Below, one piece after another: positions 44,275 to 52,869 of a stretch of DNA of 64,000 nucleotides. The notes beneath the pieces are model-generated. The model made no database searches. It was not told the DNA's origin and saw only the letters and a program-made list of their open reading frames with translations. Origin of the DNA: CAWDMW01 sp963803575 (lineage in GTDB: Bacteria > Pseudomonadota > Alphaproteobacteria > Rickettsiales > UBA998); the NCBI GenBank assembly GCA_963803575.1, contig CAWDMW010000002.1, forward strand, positions 186,001 through 250,000, given 5' to 3'. Position 1 is the stretch's first letter; the number at the start of each line of letters is the position of its first letter. Both the position numbers and the translations under genes were made by a program.

Positions 44275-45102
44275 GGTTCTGTTGAGATTTTTATTTTAGC
44301 CATTGAAGTGCGCCGACAAAATGTAGGAAAGCAGAGAAGTTTTGTTTGGTTTTATCAAACCGTGCAAATAACCTCCTGTAATGCTTTAGAAAACCAAATA
44401 AGCACTCCACTTTATGGCACTCTTTATAAAGATGCTCATCGTAAATTTTCTCTTTCAGCCGATTTTTTCGTGGCGGAATATGCGCAGCCGCACCTGATTT
44501 TTGGACAAACTCCCGCAGCTCGTCTGAATCATACCCTTTATCAGCTAATAACGCTTGCGTATTAATTCCACTAATGATATCAATAGCTTGTGAAACATCG
44601 TGGCGCTGACCTGGCGTGATAATAAAGCGAAGTGGGTTGCCCAAAGCATCGCAAACGGCGTGAATTTTTGTAGAGAATCCACCGCAGGATCGCCCTAGCC
44701 CTTCATCATCTTGTTTGCTTTTGAAGGACTGGCGCAAGCGTGGGCACGCAAAATAGTGGAGTCAATCATGATGTACTCCATATCGCGATCATTCTGAAAA
44801 TAATACATCATTTTATACCATACGCCCTTCTTTGCCCAATCCGAAAAGCGGCGATAGACCGTATTCCATGCGCCATATTCTGGCGGCAAAAGTCGCCATT
44901 GTGACCCCGAACGCGCCATCTAAAACACCGCTTCAACAAAGCGACGACAATCGGCCTCGTTCTTAGTATATATGTTCGCAAAGTCGTTTAGATACATATA
45001 GATAGAATCCCACTGATGCTGACCAATTCGTTGTGTATAAGACATAAAACCTCCTCAATTCCATCGATTATACACAATAAATTATGAAAACTCAACAGAA
45101 CC
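44275..45102 (-). mobile_element. IS5-family (IS427-like) element, defective
   Basis: An 828-bp element. Terminal repeats start GGTTCTGTTGAG at both ends (inverted) and it is flanked by TA on each side, consistent with the TA-containing target of this group. The transposase on the minus strand has an in-frame TAG and a frame change. It lies between the motA promoter region and the terminator of the Tad genes, apparently without breaking a gene. Confidence 0.85.
44291..45045 (-). pseudogene. IS5-family transposase, interrupted by a stop codon
   Basis: The true start is the ATG at 45043-45045 (strong GAGGAGG upstream, MSYTQRIGQHQWDSIYMYLN). The frame meets TAG at 44920-44922 where a Trp (VFWMARSG) is expected. 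It reopens at 44919 (MARSGSQWRLLPPEYGAWN, DSTILRAHA), then shifts frame near 44700-44737 and continues to 44291. DDE residues lie in MIDSTIL, LLADKGYDSD and VECLFGFLKHYRR. The frame change could be a programmed shift known in this group, but the stop codon makes this copy probably inactive. Confidence 0.8.
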
Positions 45103-45116
45103 TATAATTTCGCCAT

Positions 45117-45149
45117 AAAAAAAGCCCTCCGAAAATGAAGGGCTTTTTT
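45117..45149 (-). terminator. Bidirectional intrinsic terminator
   Basis: AAAAAAAGCCCT and AGGGCTTTTTT form a stem with A- and T-tracts on both sides. It lies 34 bp past the stop of the TadG-like gene (minus strand), and is not disturbed by the IS5 element beside it. Confidence 0.85.
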
Positions 45150-45182
45150 ATTGCTATGCAGTACCAAATACGAATGAATGCC

Positions 45183-46496
45183 TTACCGTGTGATACGCAC
45201 ATCAATCAAGTCGTTCGCAATGCCTTCAAATGCTTTCTTTAACTGGGAAACTTCCGTTGCCTGATAAAAGCTATCTGGACTACCACAACTTTCCAGTGCG
45301 GTAGATATACTGGAACCTTCCGGTACATTGTAGGCCACGGTATATACTTTAATTCCTTCCTGCTTTGCACCAGCACATAATTCCGCAAACCGGTCATCTG
45401 CAATGGAATCATCATGCGATGACGTATTAGGGCGACCACTAAGTATTGTATAGTCAGGATTGTTACAATTGCGATTGAAATACTCGTTTTTTCCATCGGT
45501 TAGCAAAATAATAGCTTTGGTCGCTGTCAAGTCACGAACATCTTGTATGGTAGCAGGCACTTTCTCATGAGACGAACTACCGGAAAATAACCCTGTACTA
45601 TTGCTACGCAGTGCAGCCCACCCCCAATACATACCAGTTGATGTATTAGTCCCTCCTTCCGCAAAAGGGAGATGACTTCTCATAATGCCTAAGATCGTTG
45701 CAGGATTCTCGCGCAATCCTGTAAGCACAGGCAATACCGTATCATCATCTGCTGGCTGATTACAAAAACCATTAAAATTCTCCATAGAGCCATTGACACG
45801 AACATCATGCGTGTAGGGAATATAAGCATAATGCGCGGCAGATTCAGGAGAATTAGACTGCTCAATACGATCCTGTACTTCTTCAATCAGGCCACTGACA
45901 GCATCTACCATTGCCACATATTTTGTACAGGACGTATCAAGTGCAGGCCTATTCCCCCATATAGCACCGGTACCTTCCGCATAACACATAGAATAAGAAT
46001 TATCCATCACGAGCGCCACTTCTACCTTGGCTCCAATCTCTCGTAGCACTTCAGAATTCACCACAATGCCTGTACTAGATTCAGTGCTAGCATTTGGAAT
46101 AAGATCGTAAATACCGGAAAAAATAAGATCAACATCGCCCGTCGCGTTTCCAGTTAAAGCACCAGTATTTTCATCAAAACTGGCGGTGATATTACTTTCA
46201 TCAATGGTTGTACCAAGATAACCACTGGGGAAGTTGGCTTTAAAGTAATCACGAACAATAGCATTTAGTTTCTCGGGATTTTCCTGAACAACAGACGAGG
46301 TAGCATCTTTAGACGCTGCCAGTAATGCAGCATCTAAAGCGTTACTCATCTTGTTACTCACCAAAAAACTACGTCCTACGTCGATGGCAAATCCACTAAA
46401 AGCCAGTAAAGTAACGATAGACACCGCGACTATCGGTATAACCGCCCCTCGTTCATCACGTAACAGTGATCGTTTTATGTGAGATGTTTCCTTCAT
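45183..46496 (-). CDS. TadG-like pilus assembly protein with a von Willebrand A domain
   Basis: A 437-residue protein. I use the ATG at 46494-46496 because the GGAGG motif lies 9 nt before it; the ATG at 46505 would have the same motif touching it. The N-terminal TadE/G helix reads DERGAVIPIVAVSIVTLLAF, then a periplasmic TadG region follows. The vWA domain (about 160-437) has its MIDAS motif in ALVMDNSYSM (DxSxS), with TNTSTGMYWGW and IILLTDGKNEYF. Such proteins help assemble or anchor Tad (Flp) pili. Co-transcribed with the next two genes upstream. Confidence 0.87.
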   Translation of the reverse strand: MKETSHIKRSLLRDERGAVIPIVAVSIVTLLAFSGFAIDVGRSFLVSNKMSNALDAALLAASKDATSSVVQENPEKLNAIVRDYFKANFPSGYLGTTIDESNITASFDENTGALTGNATGDVDLIFSGIYDLIPNASTESSTGIVVNSEVLREIGAKVEVALVMDNSYSMCYAEGTGAIWGNRPALDTSCTKYVAMVDAVSGLIEEVQDRIEQSNSPESAAHYAYIPYTHDVRVNGSMENFNGFCNQPADDDTVLPVLTGLRENPATILGIMRSHLPFAEGGTNTSTGMYWGWAALRSNSTGLFSGSSSHEKVPATIQDVRDLTATKAIILLTDGKNEYFNRNCNNPDYTILSGRPNTSSHDDSIADDRFAELCAGAKQEGIKVYTVAYNVPEGSSISTALESCGSPDSFYQATEVSQLKKAFEGIANDLIDVRITR

Positions 46497-46501
46497 ATTA
46501 A

Positions 46502-47770
46502 TCATCCTCCTAATAATTCTTCTGGCTCAGGCTCTGGTTCAGGATCCGGCTCTTTCGGTGGTTCCGGCTCAGGATCTGGCTCTTTCGGTGGTTCTGGCTC
46601 AGGATCTGGATCTTTCGGTGGCTCAGGATCTGGCCTAGGGTCTGGCTCTTTCGGCAAGCAGTCATCAGAACCCGGATCCTCCGGCGGTTGAATCTTGTCA
46701 TTTTCATCCAGGCAAGAATAGCATTTTCTTTGCGTATTACTGCGTCTGGTATCATAACAACATCCCTTAATACGAACAGCGCCATCACCTAAATCTTTTC
46801 TATCCTCTAGGCAACTGGACGTAGAAAGACAGTCTCCGCGATCAAGTTGAGGACAGTTCAGATCATTGATTAACTCAGGAACACATGTTGAAATCTGTCG
46901 TTTAAAACGCCTATCAAAGTTTTTATGCCCAGGTTGCTTACCATAACACAAACACGGGTGCGGAATATCGCTAGGGTAAAGCTCAGTACGATCACCACGC
47001 GGATCATCACGCTCACCCCATCTTGGACTGGTATAAATATCCCAGTCACGTTCACTATATCGGTTTCTGTCTGAAGCGGTAGCAAACGGTTCACGGTTAT
47101 CATCGGCAGCACTATAATAGCCACAGACTAACGGCCTGTCACCCAGTGAAGCAGGTTGTGCATCCACCTCTACTGCTTCAAGGTTAAACCGGTAACGATA
47201 CACCGCTTTCTTGTATACATCCGAACCATCCACAGAGTCACCGCCGCCTGTACCCATAAAACTATCAAGCACACCACCTAACATGTTGCTATGCTGATGC
47301 ATTGTTTCAACAACAATCACCGTATCTTCACCTAGAAAACCGTCTACTCCATCAGTACTTAACACCTCATCAAGTATCTCGTCTAAGCTAATACGCGATG
47401 ATACACCACCAGACAAGGTCTGATGAACAATTTCCGGCTGAGGATTATTCAGGTCTTCGTTATTTGCAATCACACTAATGACAAACCCTGAATTGTCTGA
47501 TACGCCAAAAGGCTCCATCAGTGTTGCATAAGCACCTTGTAGCTTAGTGGCATCCTGCGTTCTGGGCAGTGGGGTTTGAGCAACATAGTCAGCAATCTGT
47601 GACGCAGCCTTGTCCACTTTCTGATGCACTAGCACCAGACGACTAATTTCAATCGTACCGAACAGCAACAGAACCAAAAACGGTAATGCAAAAGCGAATT
47701 CAATGGCAGCAGCACCATATTGGTTGCGCTTAAGCTGAGTAAGCCCACGTAAAACAGAAGGGATGCGCAT
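46502..47770 (-). CDS. TadE-like protein with Cys-rich region and Pro-Glu repeat tail
   Basis: A 422-residue protein. The N-terminal helix with QYGAAAIEFAFALPFLVLLL is the TadE signature, whose Glu acts in prepilin-type processing or anchoring. A middle domain (about 60-230) is followed by a Cys-rich segment with at least eight Cys (HPCLCYGKQ, STCVPEL, NCPQ, DCLSTSSC, KGCCYD, KCYSC) and an acidic tail of DPEPEPPKEP repeats (about 375-420). The tail may be an extended wall-spanning stalk. It overlaps the TadG-like gene by 4 bp (ATGA). Confidence 0.8.
   Translation of the reverse strand: MRIPSVLRGLTQLKRNQYGAAAIEFAFALPFLVLLLFGTIEISRLVLVHQKVDKAASQIADYVAQTPLPRTQDATKLQGAYATLMEPFGVSDNSGFVISVIANNEDLNNPQPEIVHQTLSGGVSSRISLDEILDEVLSTDGVDGFLGEDTVIVVETMHQHSNMLGGVLDSFMGTGGGDSVDGSDVYKKAVYRYRFNLEAVEVDAQPASLGDRPLVCGYYSAADDNREPFATASDRNRYSERDWDIYTSPRWGERDDPRGDRTELYPSDIPHPCLCYGKQPGHKNFDRRFKRQISTCVPELINDLNCPQLDRGDCLSTSSCLEDRKDLGDGAVRIKGCCYDTRRSNTQRKCYSCLDENDKIQPPEDPGSDDCLPKEPDPRPDPEPPKDPDPEPEPPKEPDPEPEPPKEPDPEPEPEPEELLGG
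46515..46650 (-). repeat. 30-bp tandem repeats encoding a Pro-Glu tail
   Basis: Units of the form GGCTCTTTCGGTGG followed by TTCTGGCTCAGGATCT (plus strand) recur several times and encode DPEPEPPKEP. Variation in unit number is likely. Confidence 0.7.
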
Positions 47771-47806
47771 AATGATTTATATCCTCAGATAGAATTTAGT
47801 AAGTTA

Positions 47807-48391
47807 TCAGCCAGCCGGAGCAGCGCCAAATGTTTCATTTAATACAACCATGGAAGAGCGAATTGGTGCGCTTACCATGCTATCAGAAACGTTTCCGCCA
47901 ACAAGCGTATTAACGTAAGGCACAAAAAACTTCCAGTCATACGTCACATGATAAATAATGGCTTCACCACCCGCTCCGGCATCACAGGCGAAATTTTCGT
48001 TAGGGCGCGCGTCGATACGCTCTTGCCGCTTAGCGGGATCAACATTATCAAACGACACCCCAATAGGTTCACAATAAATGTCTAACTTGTTCACATCGAC
48101 AATAATACTGGCAAAGCGTGTTATCTCGTTACGGATGCTTTCCTTACGACTGCTTGCTGCGCCGTAAGTGTTACCGGTAATACCCTGACGAGCCGCCTTT
48201 GTCGTACCAATCTCAATGATCGAACTGGCATAGAAGTATAGCGCCATGTCAATAATGAACAGCATTAAAAAGAACAATACCGGCGCTATAATGGCAAATT
48301 CAATCATAGTTGCGCCATCATCCCGCTGAAGAATAGAGCGTCTATGCATTTTTGTGTTATCTGTAGCCATAGCTTGTATTGTGTTATCCAT
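47807..48391 (-). CDS. TadE-like pilus minor pilin
   Basis: About 194 residues. ATGs at 48430, 48391, 48370 and 48349 are all possible and none has a clear Shine-Dalgarno. The TadE helix DDGATMIEFAIIAPVLFFLM carries the conserved Glu. The rest is periplasmic, with two Cys (DIYCEPIGVSFDN and ENFACDAGAGG) that may form a disulphide. It is the first of three TadE/TadG-type genes; the main Tad secretion genes (tadA, tadB, cpaC) are outside the window. Confidence 0.82.
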   Translation of the reverse strand: MDNTIQAMATDNTKMHRRSILQRDDGATMIEFAIIAPVLFFLMLFIIDMALYFYASSIIEIGTTKAARQGITGNTYGAASSRKESIRNEITRFASIIVDVNKLDIYCEPIGVSFDNVDPAKRQERIDARPNENFACDAGAGGEAIIYHVTYDWKFFVPYVNTLVGGNVSDSMVSAPIRSSMVVLNETFGAAPAG

Positions 48392-48481
48392 TTGTGTGCG
48401 GAGGTATCTCGCATTTTGTATAAATACCATTCGCTATGATAACGCAATAAATGGTAAAAACACAAGATAATATTTAGTTTA

Positions 48482-49756
48482 TTAAAACAACTTTAGTAAG
48501 GATGTGTGGATTCCATGTATCTCTTCCACACGATTCTCGCTAAAAATATCATTTGCATCCAGTGATTCAGGATAATGGCGCGAAACATAATCATGCAGCA
48601 TTACAAAGCGTTCCTCGCTAAAGCGATATACGTCTGGAATCTGCTGATACTGCGCCTCATTCATGACAATGCGCAATCTTAAACAAGCAGGGCCTCCGCC
48701 ATTCTTCATGCTCTCGCGCACATCCAGATATTTTACATGCTCAACCGGATTTCCGGCATCTGCGACAATCGCATTCATTGCGCTGACTGCCTGTTCATAA
48801 CGCAAACATTCTGCCGGTGCCAGAATCATCATACCGCCACAGGGCAAACTCAGCAGCTGGCTATTATAAAAATAACTTCCTACCGCATCATCCAACGGCA
48901 AATCTGTTTCAGACTGACGTATCAGACATACGGGAAAGGAAGCTTTTTCTTTCAGCTTAGCCAGCGTTGCCGCTTCATCCAGAAACGTATATTCATGATA
49001 GATCATGACACGTTCATTACTCATGGCGATCACATCATTGTGAAACACACCTGCATCAATAGCGCGTGGGTGCTGCTGAACAAATAACGCGTCACCTTCA
49101 GAAAGCAAATGTTTAGCCGCAACCGCTTCAGCAGCATAACGCGTTTGTCGGGCAGCGTAACGCTCTGGCCTTGCACCGGTTTCATGACGGCCATAGACAA
49201 ACACCTCTATTCCGCCGCCTCCATGACCATCACTTAAGCGCATATGATTTGCCGCCCCCTCATCTGCCAGTGTATGACAGGCCGGTAAGGCAGGATGCAA
49301 CTGTGCGACATTACCAAAGATACGTTGAAATAGCGCGTATCGCTCATCAGCCTCCTGCGCCCGGTGCAGGCTACTGCATAAATTGGCAATCGTCATATGC
49401 AACTTTCCGTCACCCGTGTCAGGAGCGGGGCTAACGGTTGCCGCATTCGCTGACCACATGGTTGATGCTGACCACGCCGCACGCACGACCATGGATGCAT
49501 ACGCGTCATTTCGTCCATTTTCCGGTTTCACGCCCAATTGTTGCATCAGCACCATGTTGGGACGCAGAGGTGGTGGTAAAATCATTTGGCGCACACCCAG
49601 CTCATGCACCATACGCATTTTCTCCAGCCCCTGCAACGCTGCAGCCCGGGGATAGGCTGTATGTTTTGCATGATGTTGCGAGGCCACATTACCCGCACTT
49701 AATCCCGCATAATTATGGCTGCATCCTATTAACCCGTCACACTGAACTTCAAACAT
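48482..49756 (-). CDS. astB: N-succinylarginine dihydrolase
   Basis: A 424-residue enzyme of the AST pathway that converts N2-succinylarginine to N2-succinylornithine with release of two ammonia and CO2. It begins EVQCDGLIGCSHNYAGLSAG and has the substrate-binding FHNDVIAMSNERV with the catalytic His. The nucleophilic Cys is in NGGGPACLRLRIV near the C-terminus, preceded by the ESMKNGGGP signature. Length is a little under E. coli AstB (447). A good Shine-Dalgarno (AAGGGGG) is present. No other ast genes are in the window, so it may act in a partial or relocated pathway. Confidence 0.93.
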   Translation of the reverse strand: MFEVQCDGLIGCSHNYAGLSAGNVASQHHAKHTAYPRAAALQGLEKMRMVHELGVRQMILPPPLRPNMVLMQQLGVKPENGRNDAYASMVVRAAWSASTMWSANAATVSPAPDTGDGKLHMTIANLCSSLHRAQEADERYALFQRIFGNVAQLHPALPACHTLADEGAANHMRLSDGHGGGGIEVFVYGRHETGARPERYAARQTRYAAEAVAAKHLLSEGDALFVQQHPRAIDAGVFHNDVIAMSNERVMIYHEYTFLDEAATLAKLKEKASFPVCLIRQSETDLPLDDAVGSYFYNSQLLSLPCGGMMILAPAECLRYEQAVSAMNAIVADAGNPVEHVKYLDVRESMKNGGGPACLRLRIVMNEAQYQQIPDVYRFSEERFVMLHDYVSRHYPESLDANDIFSENRVEEIHGIHTSLLKLF

Positions 49757-50092
49757 CTCTACCCCCTTTGTGATTGTGCAATATACCTATCAGCAACTGA
49801 CAGGATGGTGCAAATAGTAATCCTTAATCACTTCAACATACAGCCTGTGGATAACCCTGTGAAAATCTAATGGGATTCGTTGCAAAACCTTGCTTTTTCA
49901 GCAATTACCACTTTTTTTACTTTTTACCTATTGCGCTACCAACCATCTGATTAACAAAGATTTTTATTGACGCCCATAACCACTTTTTCCAGGAAGCTTG
50001 CAGGGCACAAAAAATGTGCATAAATCCGTTTTTTTCACTTCCAATCAGAAAAAATACCTGTTAAGGGCGCCTCATTCTAAGGAGAAGTCATC
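49757..50092. other. AT-rich 336-bp intergenic region with two DnaA-box matches
   Basis: TGTGGATAA (49846-49854) and TGTGCATAA (50015-50023) both fit the complement of the DnaA consensus TTATNCACA, in the same orientation. The rest consists of T-rich runs (for example around 49900-49930). No gene is visible. The gene direction changes soon after, from mainly minus to mainly plus. An origin or DnaA-regulated site is possible but unproven. Confidence 0.35.
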
Positions 50093-50821
50093 CTACAAAT
50101 GCAAGCCACTTCCCAGCCGGAGAATCTGGCCTGTCATGCTTGGGCTTTGTTGAAGCAACCATAACGCATTGAGAATTTCGTCCACAGAACTATTGCATTG
50201 CAAAGGACTAATAGCAGCTGTTTTCTCAAAGGTCTGTGCTTTATCCATATGTCCGGGCAAACTGGCTCCAGGTGCAATGCCATTCACCCGCACGCGAGGC
50301 GCAAGCGTTTGCGCCATGAGCAACACATATTGTTCCAGTGCCAGCTTGCTTAAACTATACGCCAGAAACTGTCCGGACATGCTCCATCCTTTCATGCCAT
50401 CACTGATCGCCACAATATGCCCGTTTGCATCAGATGGAAGCTGCTGCATATAGGCTTGCGTTAACATTACCGGACTACACAAATGCACCTGCATATGCGC
50501 CATCAACTCATCAGGGGTCACATCATCCAGCGCTCCCTTCTTAAACAGCGATGCATTATGGATCAGCGTTGTAATATGGCCGGTTTGCTTAAACCCTTGC
50601 TGAATTACCTCGGTCATTGCATTGCCATCACACAAATCACCTTGCACCATGCCACATTGCCGGCCAAGCACACTAATCTCTTGCCTCAATCGTTGCGCGG
50701 CGTCCTGTGACGTATGATAATGCAGCGTAATATTGTAACCACAACGCGCCAGAAATAACGCCATTTCCCGCCCAATACGCGTGGCACTTCCAGTAATCAA
50801 TGCATGGGGTTGAACACTCAT
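50093..50821 (-). CDS. SDR-family oxidoreductase (pteridine-reductase/FolM-like)
   Basis: A 242-residue short-chain dehydrogenase from the ATG at 50819-50821 (longer starts are possible). The cofactor loop is ALITGSATRIGREMALFLAR; the S-x-T-R-I-G form with a basic residue suggests NADPH. Then come HNASLF (variant of NNAG), VAISDGMKG and YSLSKLALEQ with catalytic Tyr and Lys, and RVNGIAPGASLPG. The pattern is closest to pteridine reductase or dihydromonapterin reductase (FolM) types, but the substrate is uncertain. Confidence 0.8.
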   Translation of the reverse strand: MSVQPHALITGSATRIGREMALFLARCGYNITLHYHTSQDAAQRLRQEISVLGRQCGMVQGDLCDGNAMTEVIQQGFKQTGHITTLIHNASLFKKGALDDVTPDELMAHMQVHLCSPVMLTQAYMQQLPSDANGHIVAISDGMKGWSMSGQFLAYSLSKLALEQYVLLMAQTLAPRVRVNGIAPGASLPGHMDKAQTFEKTAAISPLQCNSSVDEILNALWLLQQSPSMTGQILRLGSGLHL

Positions 50822-50961
50822 AACATGCAGCATAAACACCATTACCTACCCTGTCAAAACAGATTCCTAATCATAGCTCAGGTTCTGTTGACACGATGCA
50901 TCATTGACAGCCCTTCCCCTCCTGCCATATGGTGCAAGCTTCAATACTCATGTAGGCATTC

Positions 50962-52011
50962 GTGGCGCACCGACTTATTCAGTTTATTACCTCACCTGAT
51001 CTGGACGACACCACATTAAAGAAAGTCGTTGATAAAGCGCAATCTGATTACCATGCAACCGATAGCTGGCAATATACAGCGAAAGATCAACGCACGTGCT
51101 ATGGATTCCTCATTGCCACTGACATATCACAGCCACTCATCGACCTGCTCCAGCCTTTGGCCGCGCAAGACACACAATCACGCATCATGATTCAGACAGT
51201 GGAAGCCGTGCTACCCAACCCTGATGCAGAACAAAACGAGCAGGACAGTGAATACCGCAAGCAGCTAAAGGAACGCAACAGCTCTGGCATTGGGCGCATT
51301 TCGCGGGAAGAACTTTATAACGATGTATGTAGTGACGCAGAAATCCACACTAATTTCCTGCTAATGGTGTTCTTCTCCACCATTGTTGCTGCGGTTGGGC
51401 TGCTCTATAATGACGTGGCCGTGATTGTGGGTGCCATGGTGATTGCCCCATTCCTGGGCTCAAATCTGGCTTTGTCTCTGGCCACCGTGCTTGGTGATAA
51501 AACCCTAGCGCGTAAAGCAATTCTGACTGGCCTCACAGGCATGACCATCACGCTGGGTATGAGCCTGCTAATAGGGCTGCTCTGGCCATACGAACTTGAT
51601 AATGCCGAATTAATGCGACGCACCGAAGTGGGCTTCTCCAGCGTCTTTCTGGCACTAAGCGCAGGTGCAGCGGCAGTATTGTCTTTAACCCGCGGTGTAT
51701 CCAGTTCCCTTGTAGGCGTCATGGTAGCGGCTGCCCTGCTTCCGCCTGTGGCCACATGCGGGCTGATGCTGGGCGCCAAACAATATTACCACGCAGAAGG
51801 CGCTGCCGTTCTGTTCGCTGTCAACATTGCCTGCATCAACATCGCCGCCAACATCGTACTGCTCTCTCACGGAGTCACTCCGCAACGCTGGTACGAGAAA
51901 GAACGCGCTCGGCGAGGCTACCTTTTCTCTTTCACCATCTGGATCGCAATCCTTTGCGGCCTGTCCTACCTCATCGCCACCCGCAAAGAATATTTTAGCG
52001 ATTGGTTATAA
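50962..52011 (+). CDS. DUF389 (TIGR00341-type) membrane protein
   Basis: A 349-residue protein from a GTG start at 50962. A cytoplasmic N-terminal domain of about 120 residues is followed by a hydrophobic region with six helices. The DUF389 signature is VGLLYNDVAVIVGAMVIAPF, then LGSNLALSLATVLGD, with VSSSLVGVMVAAALLPPVAT further on. The function of the family is unknown. The Shine-Dalgarno is weak. It lies divergent from the SDR gene. Confidence 0.85.
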   Translation: MAHRLIQFITSPDLDDTTLKKVVDKAQSDYHATDSWQYTAKDQRTCYGFLIATDISQPLIDLLQPLAAQDTQSRIMIQTVEAVLPNPDAEQNEQDSEYRKQLKERNSSGIGRISREELYNDVCSDAEIHTNFLLMVFFSTIVAAVGLLYNDVAVIVGAMVIAPFLGSNLALSLATVLGDKTLARKAILTGLTGMTITLGMSLLIGLLWPYELDNAELMRRTEVGFSSVFLALSAGAAAVLSLTRGVSSSLVGVMVAAALLPPVATCGLMLGAKQYYHAEGAAVLFAVNIACINIAANIVLLSHGVTPQRWYEKERARRGYLFSFTIWIAILCGLSYLIATRKEYFSDWL

Positions 52012-52170
52012 GCAGATCATAGCAGAAGGTATTTATGGTAAATATTTAGATACGGCGTTTATCATTACAATGTGATACGTTAACGTTAGCATCAAGGAGT
52101 GCATATCCATGCTAAACAATTCTGAAACATCTCGACAACAGCGCTTAACCTGTCAGATAAACTCTACAAT

Positions 52171-52386
52171 ATGGCAGATAATGTGCCTAAGCAAGACAAT
52201 GTTTCAGCGGATACACTCAAGGACATACAGTCCCTTACTCAGGATATGTACAAAGATACCGAAGCCATGCGCAAAGACACCTCCAAGGCATCATCACTTG
52301 CCAATCTCATAGATGGTAGCGCGGATACCCTTGCACATACAGCAAACTCCTCATGGGCAGAGCGCGTTAACAAACAGCGTACTTAA
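52171..52386 (+). CDS. Small polar protein, probably frameshifted near its start
   Basis: A 71-residue frame rich in Asp, Lys, Ser and Thr (MADNVPKQDNVSADTLKDIQ). It is amphipathic and helical, without membrane or signal segments. The only good ribosome site (AAGGAG at 52094-52099) precedes the ATG at 52109 in a different frame, and the frame of this protein is open upstream to 52120 (NISTTALNLSDKLYN). One base change would join them. It is therefore either shorter than the ancestor or a pseudogene. No family recognised. Confidence 0.45.
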   Translation: MADNVPKQDNVSADTLKDIQSLTQDMYKDTEAMRKDTSKASSLANLIDGSADTLAHTANSSWAERVNKQRT

Positions 52387-52453
52387 CCCACCCCTTCTGT
52401 CAGAACATCATAAATCACCCTAGCTTAGCCTTGGAAGATGTGCGCCCATACAG

Positions 52454-52480
52454 AAAAAAAGCACCTCTTAAGGGAGGTGC
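52454..52480 (-). terminator. Intrinsic terminator
   Basis: On the minus strand GCACCTC and GAGGTGC pair around a 6-base loop and seven T follow. It serves the small gene ending at 52518. Confidence 0.8.
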
Positions 52481-52497
52481 AGTGTAGAGAAATAGCT

Positions 52498-52517
52498 AGG
52501 GCGTATTGACGCTAATG
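52498..52517. repeat. End fragment of the 145-bp repeat element
   Basis: AGGGCGTATTGACGCTAATG matches the left end of the element at 19471 with a few differences. It lies directly next to the stop codon of the gene at 52518-52784, like the copies beside fdxA and motB. Confidence 0.5.
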
Positions 52518-52784
52518 CTAGATGATAGGAAAGCCAAACTCGTCAACGTCACCATTATCCTCGTAACCATAATTCTCACCATAGCTGCGAGTATAATCGA
52601 AAGAATCAGACGTCAAGCCAACACTTTCTGAAAAAGGAGTATCAAGCTGCTCCAAAGTTTCGCTGAAACTCTGAGCCGTAGATTTTCTTAGCTCCTCTAT
52701 CTCTGATTTCATCGCTTCAAGCTTCTTGTTTTCAGCTATAAGCACATCAAGATAGGCCTGAAGATCATCGTTAAAGTCAGTCAT
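52518..52784 (-). CDS. Small coiled-coil protein with acidic tail
   Basis: An 88-residue protein. Residues 5-45 form a likely coiled coil (YLDVLIAENKKLEAMKSEIE), then a Tyr/Asp/Gly-rich acidic tail (SYGENYGYEDNGDVDEFGF). No family recognised. It has its own terminator and lies upstream of nothing on its strand; ratA is 86 bp further upstream. The stop codon abuts a repeat-element fragment, so the last few residues (FPII) may be element-derived. Confidence 0.55.
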   Translation of the reverse strand: MTDFNDDLQAYLDVLIAENKKLEAMKSEIEELRKSTAQSFSETLEQLDTPFSESVGLTSDSFDYTRSYGENYGYEDNGDVDEFGFPII

Positions 52785-52869
52785 GTAATTTCAGCTATCC
52801 AACAGGGTAGCTATAAAAGATAATCGCCTTTATTATGAAACATTCGCCACAAAAAGTTAATCAAACACT

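Noticed and set aside
46497..46505. ATG at 46505 as the start of the TadG-like protein
   Set aside because: GGAGG would touch the codon; the ATG at 46496 has a normal 9-nt spacing.
50881..50900. GGTTCTGTTGACACGATGC as an IS5 or repeat-element end
   Set aside because: It shares only about 9-12 bases with either end and has no partner end nearby; it may be chance.
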